A stretch of 64,000 nucleotides of DNA from CAVSWT01 sp963731745 (GTDB lineage Bacteria; Bacteroidota; Ignavibacteria; Ignavibacteriales; Ignavibacteriaceae): assembly GCA_963731745.1 (NCBI GenBank), contig CAVSWT010000028.1, forward strand, positions 158,494-222,493, given 5' to 3'. The translations under genes were made by a program, and so were the position numbers. The notes beneath the pieces are model-generated. The model had not been told where the DNA came from and searched no databases. It worked only from the letters and a program-made list of their open reading frames with translations. Shown one piece after another: positions 28,320-35,541 of this stretch; within the stretch, counting starts at the first letter, position 1, and every line of letters starts with the position of its first letter.

Positions 28320-29248
28320 TTATGATTTTGATTTTTCATCCAATAAATGAATGAAAACATCTTCCAGAGTAGGGATAATTTTATTTATTCTGCTTACCTT
28401 TATGGAATTTTTGTTTAATACGTCTTTCACTTGCTCAATGCTTTTAAATTTATCATTTACAATTATGTGTATTTGATTTCCGAAAATTGAAGTCTCATCA
28501 ACAAAATTTTCTTTCTCTAATATTTCCATAGCTGCAACAACTTTTTCACACTCAACTTCAAGTATTGTGTTTTTCAGATAATTGGTTTTCAATTCTTTTG
28601 AAGTTCCTTCGGCAATTAATTTTCCGGCATTGATAAGAATGATGTTATTGCAGTATTCTGCCTCTTCAAGGTAATGCGTAGTTACCAGTATAGTCGTTCC
28701 TTGCCCTGAAAGATCATTAATTAAATCCCAAAAATTTCGACGCGAGATTGGATCAACGCCGCTTGTTGGTTCATCTAAAAATACAATTCCCGGCTGATGA
28801 ATTACAGCAGTTCCTAATGCAACCTTTGCTTAATTCCGCCAGGCAAAGAACCTGTTAATATTTTTTCTTTTCCTTGAAGATCTGCAATTTTTAAAACCCA
28901 TTTTTTCCTTTCTTTTAATTTATCACCTTCAAGACCGTAAACTCCACCAAAGAAATTTATATTCTCTTCAACTGTTAAATCATTATAGAGTGAAAAGCGC
29001 TGAGACATATAGCCGATATTTTGCTTAACTTTATCCGGTTCTTTCATAACACTAAATCCAGCAACAGATGCATCGCCTGAAGTTGGTTCAAGAATGCCAC
29101 ATAACATTCTGATTGTAGTTGACTTCCCCGCTCCATTCGCTCCAAGAAATCCAAATATTTCACCTTTTTCCACATCGAATGAAACACTGTCAACCGCAGT
29201 AAAGCTGCCGAATTTTTTTGTTAAGTTATTTACTTCAATGCTATTCAT
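28320..29248 (-). CDS. ABC transporter ATP-binding protein (second ATPase), one-base frame break
   Basis: ATPase of about 309 residues. Walker A GANGAGKSTT, Q-loop YMSQRFSLYNDLTV, signature LPGGIKQRL, then (in another frame) Walker B IVFLDEPTSGVDP and the H-loop region TTHYLEEAEYCN, followed by a C-terminal regulatory domain ending TLEDVFIHLLDEKSKS. The frame stops just after KQRL: the + strand reads GCAACC at 28819-28824 where GCCAACC would restore KQRLALGTAV. The Pro in place of Ser in the ABC signature is seen in this drug-export subgroup. Lies 19 bases after the TolC gene and before the permeases. Confidence 0.85.
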
Positions 29249-29267
29249 TAAATTCTCAAATCCTATT

Positions 29268-30605
29268 TCAATAAATTTTTTGGCCGACTGATTTATTTAA
29301 TTTCACTTTTGCGATTTGATAATCAACCAATGATGTTGTTAAACTTGTTTTTGCTTGAAGCAACGAAACTTCTGCGTCAATCAAATCAGTGCTTGTGGCA
29401 AGCTGCTGTTCATATTTTTGCTGGGTGATTCTGTAGTTTTCATTTGCCTGATTTACTGTTTGTCTGCTTACTCTTATTTTATCTTGCGCCCTTTTGTATG
29501 TTAAAAATGATTGATAGACTTCAAGTTCAACAGCATCTTTCAATTGAGATACTGAAGCTTCAACTTGAACTTTTTGCTGCTCTGCCTGTGTAGACTGTGA
29601 AGATGTGAATCCCCAATTCCAGATATCCCATTGAAGTGAGACTCCAACATCCCAGGTATCTTTAAATTTATCCTGAGCAGGAAATATTCTTTGGTTTGGC
29701 CTGCTATAATAATAATCACCAACAAGATATATTGCAGGATACCAGCCGGCATTTGCCGCTGTAATTCCTTTATCGCTGGCTTCTAATTTATACTCAAGTG
29801 ATTTTAGATCATTTCTGTTAACATGAGCTTTATTAATTAAATCTTTAAGATTATAATCATTAAATGATGAATCTATATTCCCAGCTTCAATATCAGTGTT
29901 TGCTTCAAGAGGTAGATTTAATTGTTTGTTCAAACTTGACCTGGCGATATCTTGATTGTTTTCGGCTTCTATTAATTGAAGCTGTGTATTAGAATATTGA
30001 ACTTCAAGTTTCAATAAATCATTTCGAGTTGCTAAACTTCTTTCCATAAAATTTTTTGTGTCTTCAACATGCTTCTTAATCAATCTTAAATTTTCTTCTA
30101 TCAGATTTTTAATCTGTTCAGCTTTATAATAATTCCAGAATACATTTTGAATTTTAAATGCAGCTTCATTCAATTCTTTGTCGTATTCATAGTTGCTGGC
30201 TTTATAATTATTCTCAGCTATACTTTTTGCAGACCATAATCTAAATCCCGTGAACAAAGGCTGTTGTAATGAAAGTTTCAAATTGTAATTATTTAAAATT
30301 ACAGGCGCTATTTGAACAGGCTGCGGTAGAAAATCCAAAGATATTTCAACCGGCGGGATATTGCTTAACCTTTGGTACGAGGCATTTAACTTTAACTGCG
30401 GCAGTAAGTGAGAATTTGCTTCTGTCACTTTAGCATCAGAACCAATTAATTTAGCTTTTGATATTTTGAGTTCATTACTGTTTCCCATTCCAAGTTTTAT
30501 ACATTCTTCAAGAGTTAAAACTTTGCTTTGCGAAAATGCCGATATCGCAAACAGTAAAATTATTCCTAAAATTCTTTTCATTTTTGAGCCCAATTTATTT
30601 TTCAT
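29268..30605 (-). CDS. TolC-family outer membrane efflux protein
   Basis: Outer-membrane exit duct of a tripartite efflux system, 445 residues. A signal peptide ends ISAFSQ; then LTLEECIKLGMGNSNELKIS starts the first TolC repeat and ANSHLLPQLKLNASYQ follows. The internal duplication is visible: the second repeat starts near KDLINKAHVNRNDLKSLE and has YPAIYLVGDYYYS. Long helices with heptad-like pattern (residues about 150-230 and 350-430) form the periplasmic tunnel. It sits between the two ATPase genes, so the operon encodes a complete envelope-spanning path with the HlyD protein. Two in-frame Met codons give a choice of start; the second (MKRILGIILLF) fits the signal peptide better. Confidence 0.92.
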   Translation of the reverse strand: MKNKLGSKMKRILGIILLFAISAFSQSKVLTLEECIKLGMGNSNELKISKAKLIGSDAKVTEANSHLLPQLKLNASYQRLSNIPPVEISLDFLPQPVQIAPVILNNYNLKLSLQQPLFTGFRLWSAKSIAENNYKASNYEYDKELNEAAFKIQNVFWNYYKAEQIKNLIEENLRLIKKHVEDTKNFMERSLATRNDLLKLEVQYSNTQLQLIEAENNQDIARSSLNKQLNLPLEANTDIEAGNIDSSFNDYNLKDLINKAHVNRNDLKSLEYKLEASDKGITAANAGWYPAIYLVGDYYYSRPNQRIFPAQDKFKDTWDVGVSLQWDIWNWGFTSSQSTQAEQQKVQVEASVSQLKDAVELEVYQSFLTYKRAQDKIRVSRQTVNQANENYRITQQKYEQQLATSTDLIDAEVSLLQAKTSLTTSLVDYQIAKVKLNKSVGQKIY

Positions 30606-30619
30606 TAAACATTTAATAA

Positions 30620-31534
30620 CTAGTTGTTATCCGTAACTAGGTGTATAAAAACGTTTTCCAATGATGCCGATATTACTCTGTGACTAGTAATGTCAATTTT
30701 ATTTTCTTTCAATAAACTTTCCAATTTAGGGTAGTCCTTTTCATTGCTGCCAACCATAACATCGACTCTATCGCCAAACATTTGAATTTCATATTCAGTT
30801 TTTTCTTTTATTAATTTGTAAGCTGATCTTACCGGACTGCAGACAATTTCTATTACCTCTTTTTGTATAGATGCTTTAATATTTTTAGGTGTATCCAAAC
30901 TTATAATCTCACCTTTATGCATAAGTGCTACCCTATTGCATCTTTCAGCTTCATCTAAATAAGGAGTAGTCATAAAAATTGTAATCTCTTCTTTCAACAA
31001 ACTTGAAAGTATTTTCCAAAAATCTCTTCGAGAAACAGGATCTACACCGGTGGTTGGTTCATCAAGATATAAAATTTTGGGACGATGAATTAAGCTGCAG
31101 GCAAGCGCAAGTTTTTGTTTCATTCCGCCGGAAAGATTATCTGCAAGCCTGGTTCTAAATGGAGTCAATCTTGTGAATTCCAGCAATTCATTTCGTCTTT
31201 GTTCATAATTCTTAACGCCGTGAATTTCTGCGAAGAATTGAATATTTTCGTCAACCGTCAGATCACCATAAAGACTAAATTTCTGCGACAGATAGCCAAT
31301 TTGATTTTGAATTTCTTTACGATGTTTTATAATATTTTTGTCAAACTCTATAGCTGACCCGGAATCTGGATTTAATAATCCGCAGAGGACTCTAATCGTA
31401 GTAGTTTTTCCAGCCCCATCCGGCCCGACTAATCCGAACATTTCTCCCTTATAAATTTCCATCGAAATTCCACGGACGGCTTCAACATCACCGTAAGATT
31501 TTTTTAAGTTTTCTATTTTTATTATTGCATCCAT
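30620..31534 (-). CDS. ABC transporter ATP-binding protein (first ATPase)
   Basis: Intact ATPase of 304 residues. Walker A GPDGAGKTTT, Q-loop YLSQKFSLYGDLTV, signature LSGGMKQKLALA, Walker B KILYLDEPTTGVDP, and Thr-Pro in place of the usual switch His context (MTTPYLDEAERC), followed by a C-terminal domain ending SLENVFIHLVTDN. It is homologous to the second ATPase of the same operon; together they resemble the two halves of the fused YbhF protein encoded as separate genes. The H-loop position reading TTP rather than TTH is worth noting, because the switch His normally contacts ATP. Confidence 0.92.
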   Translation of the reverse strand: MDAIIKIENLKKSYGDVEAVRGISMEIYKGEMFGLVGPDGAGKTTTIRVLCGLLNPDSGSAIEFDKNIIKHRKEIQNQIGYLSQKFSLYGDLTVDENIQFFAEIHGVKNYEQRRNELLEFTRLTPFRTRLADNLSGGMKQKLALACSLIHRPKILYLDEPTTGVDPVSRRDFWKILSSLLKEEITIFMTTPYLDEAERCNRVALMHKGEIISLDTPKNIKASIQKEVIEIVCSPVRSAYKLIKEKTEYEIQMFGDRVDVMVGSNEKDYPKLESLLKENKIDITSHRVISASLENVFIHLVTDNN

Positions 31535-31645
31535 ACAAGCCTCTCTAAACCGTCCAATTGCGAAGGATTAATGCATAACGATATAAATATTTCTATAATC
31601 ATCTGAGTTAAATTTTATTAGTTTGAATATTTTAAAAGAAAACTA

Positions 31646-32635
31646 CTATTCTCCTCCTTTGGAAGAATTAGAAGAGGTTGTTATTACTGCATCAGCCGGC
31701 ATACCAGCCTTAAGTTCAAAGTTCGGATTTTTTACTTCGATCTTTACAGCATAAACTAATTTTGTTCGTTCATCTTTAGTTTGAATATTTTTAGGTGTGA
31801 ATTCCGCTTCCGGAGAAATGTAAATAACCTTTCCTTCATACTTTTTATTTGGATAAGTATCTGAACTAACATCTGCTGATTGGCCTAACTTTACTTTCCC
31901 AAGCTCTTCTTCAGAAACATAAATCACTAATTTTACAGTTCTTAAATCAGAAACTTTAAACAATGATGAAAGCATGCTTACGGTTTCTCCGGGTTCAAAA
32001 AACTTCTTAACAATTATTCCGGCAAGTGGTGATTGTACGTAGGAGTCTCTAATTTGTTTCTTTAATATGTCAACTGAAGATTTTTGTCTATTTAAATTTG
32101 CATTGGCTTGTTTTAAATCCTCAGGACGTGCAAAATCTTTCAACTTTTTTAAGTTAGCCTGTGCTGATGCTAGTTGAGCTTGAGCGAGGCTAAACCTCGA
32201 GTTTGCATCTTCATACTGTTTGCCTGTAATAGCTTTCGATTCATATAAAGCATCAAATCTTTCTTTATCTTTCTTAGCCATATCATGATTTATCTGTGCC
32301 TGTTTAACACCTTCTTCAGCTTGCTTGATATCTTCTTCTCTCGCACCGTTCTTAAGCAAACTCAGTTGAGCTTGAGCTGCTTCCTGTGCCGCAAGAGCTT
32401 GATCCAATTGATATTCTAAATTTTCATGATCAATTATTAGTACCGTGTCTCCGGCATTAACAAGATCACCTTCATCTTTAAGAAGTGAAAGGACTTTGCC
32501 TGTTACTTGAGAACTAACTGTTACATTAGTTGCTTCTATATTTCCCGAAGCTTCTATCTTATTTTTGTTGTTTCCACTTTCACAGCCGTAAACAATTAAT
32601 AAAATAAATACAAGCAGATATTTAATCATTCTCAT
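31646..32635 (-). CDS. HlyD-family periplasmic adaptor lipoprotein
   Basis: Membrane fusion protein linking the ABC permease to TolC. I start it at ATG 32635 (MRMIKYLLVFILLIVYGC), giving a lipoprotein signal with lipobox VYGC; an upstream frame to 32695 only copies the end of the TetR gene out of frame. Then a biotinyl-lipoyl half (GNIEATNVTVSSQVTGKV, EGDLVNAGDTV), a long alpha-hairpin (about 75-190, rich in Ala/Gln/Lys: AQAQLSLLKNGAREED), the second lipoyl half (SPLAGIIVKKFFEPGE) and a beta-barrel domain. The start overlaps the TetR stop, indicating coupled translation. Confidence 0.9.
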   Translation of the reverse strand: MRMIKYLLVFILLIVYGCESGNNKNKIEASGNIEATNVTVSSQVTGKVLSLLKDEGDLVNAGDTVLIIDHENLEYQLDQALAAQEAAQAQLSLLKNGAREEDIKQAEEGVKQAQINHDMAKKDKERFDALYESKAITGKQYEDANSRFSLAQAQLASAQANLKKLKDFARPEDLKQANANLNRQKSSVDILKKQIRDSYVQSPLAGIIVKKFFEPGETVSMLSSLFKVSDLRTVKLVIYVSEEELGKVKLGQSADVSSDTYPNKKYEGKVIYISPEAEFTPKNIQTKDERTKLVYAVKIEVKNPNFELKAGMPADAVITTSSNSSKGGE

Positions 32636-33245
32636 TTGATTGCTCCGATTTAAGTAATTGAAAAGCTTTTTTCCCTTTTTCAGTTGTGATACCATTAATT
32701 ATAATTTCTATAGTCTCTTCCAGCGCCATTTTGATGGAGAACTTGTTTGCCATAATAAATTCAGGATTGATAACTCCGCGAACAGATGAAATAAATACAC
32801 CGGTAATTATTGCTGAAGGTTTATCTACAAACACATTTTCTTTTTTACCTTGCTCTATTATTTTGCCAATATTTATTGTCATCATTTTGGTTCTGAAAGC
32901 ATCAATATCTTTCCACAAGTCAGGCATATGTGTTTGGATATCTCTAATAAATCTTTCATCAATCTTGGCAATCATTTTACCGATATAATTAAACAATTCA
33001 TTTAATTTATCTACAGCATTTGATTTTGTATTGATAATTTGGCCGATGTTTTCTTTGTGAAAATTTAAAAACTCAATTATCGTTTCTCTAACCAAATCTT
33101 CCTTTGTAGAATAATATTTATAGATGGTCTTCTTGCTCATTCTCAATTGAGCCGCAATCTCATCCATAGTTGTTTTGTAAAAACCATTTCCAAGAAAATA
33201 TTCTCTGCAGAAGTCTATTATTTTTGTTTGTTCTGAATTCATCAT
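32622..33245 (-). CDS. TetR-family transcriptional repressor of the exporter operon
   Basis: Regulator of about 207 residues. The N-terminal helix-turn-helix reads TTMDEIAAQLRMSKKTIYKYYSTKEDLV, split here as TTMDEIAAQLRMSKK and TIYKYYSTKEDLV, a typical TetR domain; the helical C-terminal part should bind the inducer. It is the first gene of the operon and a palindromic site overlaps its own promoter, so autorepression relieved by an exported compound is the simple model. Two Met codons compete: ATG 33245 is one base after AAGGGA, ATG 33242 four bases, so 33242 may be the real start. Confidence 0.9.
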   Translation of the reverse strand: MMNSEQTKIIDFCREYFLGNGFYKTTMDEIAAQLRMSKKTIYKYYSTKEDLVRETIIEFLNFHKENIGQIINTKSNAVDKLNELFNYIGKMIAKIDERFIRDIQTHMPDLWKDIDAFRTKMMTINIGKIIEQGKKENVFVDKPSAIITGVFISSVRGVINPEFIMANKFSIKMALEETIEIIINGITTEKGKKAFQLLKSEQSNEND

Positions 33246-33254
33246 GTCCCTTGA

Positions 33255-33323
33255 GTAAACTATTTTCGTTTTTTACGTTTCCAATATAATACGCGGAAAC
33301 TATTTTGTCAAGAAATAGTTTCC
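33255..33323 (-). promoter_or_regulatory. Promoter and TetR-type operator of the exporter operon
   Basis: On the minus strand TTGACA (33311-33306) and TATATT (33288-33283) are separated by exactly 17 bases. The -35 box lies in the centre of a perfect 11-bp inverted repeat, GGAAACTATTT / AAATAGTTTCC (33295-33305 and 33313-33323), with a seven-base spacer. A related half-site, GTAAACTATTT, follows at 33255-33265 with a TTTCC partner at 33278-33282, a likely weaker second operator near the transcription start. The position just upstream of the TetR gene makes repressor binding here the natural reading. Confidence 0.8.
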
Positions 33324-33436
33324 AAAAGTTTTAAGGATTTTAGGAATGTGTTGATTATTGATTAAAATCAAGCATTATTTCAAAAATTTTTGTTTCCCCC
33401 AATAAGATTGAACTTAAATCAATTTCCTTTTTTGAA

Positions 33437-34426
33437 TCAATTAGCTGATAAAATTTTATTCAATGATTTTTCATCGACAGTCAACAAGCCGTTTTTAACA
33501 ATCCGTTTTGTTAAAGTCTTCCAATTTTTATCTTTATTAAAAACTTCTTTAAAAATAGGTAATGATTTATCTAATTCTCCATTATTAGCCAGTGTTACGG
33601 CTTTCCAATATTTCATTTCAAGATTATCGGGAAACATTTTTTCTGCTGCCGAATATTCATCCATCGCAAGCTTCATGTCATTTTTTTCAACTGCTAAATC
33701 TCCGTTGTTCATGTGCTCATAAGCTTGATGAACTGTTAATAATCTTTTTATTTCCTTTATTGGCTCATCGCTGTCTTCTACCCTCAAATCAACCTTTCTA
33801 TCTTTCCAAACTTTTCCAGTTGGTTTTCCGGATACAACTAAAAGTGCCGCAGATTGTTTCCCTCTAATATCACCGCCGGCTTTTTGAGCTGCTTCTAATG
33901 CCACAACTAATCTTTCAGCCAGCGTGCCTTTTGAAGTGTCAAAAGATTTCGCCATTGCAGGCCAAATATTTTCATTCAACATCATATTTGCTTGAGCTGA
34001 AAAGTTTTTCCCCTGAATATCACCAGCGGATTCAATACACTTTTTCCCTGTATAAGCAGCGACTCTACCTTTAGAATCAAGAACTGCAAGCTGCCTAAAA
34101 TCCCTTCCATCATCTTCAGAAATCAATTTATCTACTACTTCTTTTGGTGACAATCCATCCTTCAAAAGCTTCAATCCATCCGGACCAAAGGCCGGATTTA
34201 CAAATGATTGCGTAGCGATAACTCCGACCCCAGCCTCTCCCCAGGTTACAATTGTTCCAACAGAAAACCAGTGTGATTGTACAGCCACACCCATATCTCC
34301 GGTTGCAGAATCATATGCAACAATTGAAAAAGTATGTGCTAGCGGGCAATCCCTATTGAAATTTTGTGCAATTAAATTAAATTGGTAAAAAAATAAAGCG
34401 GCAGAAACTATAAAAATTAGTTTCAT
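33437..34426 (-). CDS. DUF1028 family exported protein with TPR-like tail
   Basis: Exported protein of 329 residues with signal peptide ending FNLIAQ. The DUF1028 domain (about 28-235) shows HTFSIVAYDSATGDMGVAV, GVGVIATQSFVNPAFGP, RQLAVLDSKGRVAAYTG, and GGDIRGKQSAALLV; the family is related to Ntn-hydrolases and is of unknown function, with possible amide hydrolase activity. The remaining 90 residues are helical with tetratricopeptide-like segments (AYEHMNNGDLAVEKNDMKLA, MKYWKAVTLANNGELDKSL). Stands alone, transcribed toward the exporter operon promoter. Confidence 0.85.
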   Translation of the reverse strand: MKLIFIVSAALFFYQFNLIAQNFNRDCPLAHTFSIVAYDSATGDMGVAVQSHWFSVGTIVTWGEAGVGVIATQSFVNPAFGPDGLKLLKDGLSPKEVVDKLISEDDGRDFRQLAVLDSKGRVAAYTGKKCIESAGDIQGKNFSAQANMMLNENIWPAMAKSFDTSKGTLAERLVVALEAAQKAGGDIRGKQSAALLVVSGKPTGKVWKDRKVDLRVEDSDEPIKEIKRLLTVHQAYEHMNNGDLAVEKNDMKLAMDEYSAAEKMFPDNLEMKYWKAVTLANNGELDKSLPIFKEVFNKDKNWKTLTKRIVKNGLLTVDEKSLNKILSAN

Positions 34427-34614
34427 AATTATGCTCCTCTTCGTGATGGTATTTTAAGAATAAAATTATTTTGACTTAAATTAAGATAATAATAATTTTA
34501 ACATCTTATGAATTCTAAGCGCTCTCGGGGAATTAGTAAAAAAAAGTTTAGAATAATAATTTATTATTCATAATTATGCTGCTATTTTAAAATAATAAAT
34601 CTAACAGGTAAAGC

Positions 34615-35424
34615 ATGAATAAAATAAAACTCAATGATGGTAATGAAATTCCATTGTTAGGATTAGGCACATACGAAATTAGAGGAGAAGATGTAAGTAA
34701 ATCAATTGAATATGCTTTCGAAGCCGGCTATAGGCATATAGACACTGCCAAAGCTTATTACAACGAAGAAGAGATTGGGAATGCTTTAAAGAAAATTTCA
34801 TTGCCGCGAGAAGAAATATTTATTACCAGCAAATTAGATAATGATAATCATGGTTATGATGAAGCAATAAAAGGATTTGAAAAATCTTTGTCAAAACTAA
34901 AGTTGGATTATATTGACTTATATTTAATTCATTGGCCTTCAAATGGAAAAAGAACTGAAACTTGGAAAGCATTTGAGCATTTACAACAAGAGGGCTTGAT
35001 TAAATCTATTGGTGTGAGCAACTTTACTATAGAACATCTTCAGGAATTACTAGATAATTGTGAAATTCCACCGGCAGTTAACCAATTTGAATTTAATCCT
35101 TTCGTTTATCAAAAGGACATTGCAGATTACTGCAAAGAAAAGAATATTCAAATTGAGGCGTATTCACCAATAGCCCGTTCTAAAAAGTTTGATGACGAAG
35201 ATATCCAAAAGTTTACAGAAAAATATGGGAAGACTCCTGCACAAATCTTGCTTCGGTGGAGTTTACAGCACGGAGCTATAGTTATTCCAAAAAGCAGCAA
35301 CAAAGAGCGCATAATTGAAAATTCAAAAATATTTGATTTTGAAATTGAAGAAGATGATATGGAAATTTTAAATTCAAAAAATGAAAACCTAAGGTTTTCA
35401 CCTAACCCGCATTTTATAAAATAA
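34615..35424 (+). CDS. Aldo/keto reductase
   Basis: NADPH-dependent carbonyl reductase of the AKR5-like group, 269 residues, cytoplasmic. The (beta/alpha)8 pattern has IPLLGLGTYEI at the start, catalytic Asp and Tyr in YRHIDTAKAYYNEEEIG, catalytic Lys in FITSKLDND and His in YLIHWPS; the cofactor tail segment is IVIPKSSNKERIIENS. Substrate is unknown; such proteins often reduce methylglyoxal or 2,5-diketo-gluconate. Single-gene unit, divergent from the DUF1028 gene. Confidence 0.92.
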   Translation: MNKIKLNDGNEIPLLGLGTYEIRGEDVSKSIEYAFEAGYRHIDTAKAYYNEEEIGNALKKISLPREEIFITSKLDNDNHGYDEAIKGFEKSLSKLKLDYIDLYLIHWPSNGKRTETWKAFEHLQQEGLIKSIGVSNFTIEHLQELLDNCEIPPAVNQFEFNPFVYQKDIADYCKEKNIQIEAYSPIARSKKFDDEDIQKFTEKYGKTPAQILLRWSLQHGAIVIPKSSNKERIIENSKIFDFEIEEDDMEILNSKNENLRFSPNPHFIK

Positions 35425-35541
35425 TAGCAATTAAAAATATCTAAAGATTTTTTTTATTCCACAAATGTAAAAATGTAAATTTTATGTTTGAATGATTAGT
35501 AAAATAAAGTGGAAGAGTAAAAGTCTGATAAAATATAATAA

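Noticed and set aside
32635..32695. N-terminal extension of the HlyD protein
   Set aside because: The extra 20 residues are the end of the TetR gene read out of frame, while the Met at 32635 begins a good lipoprotein signal.
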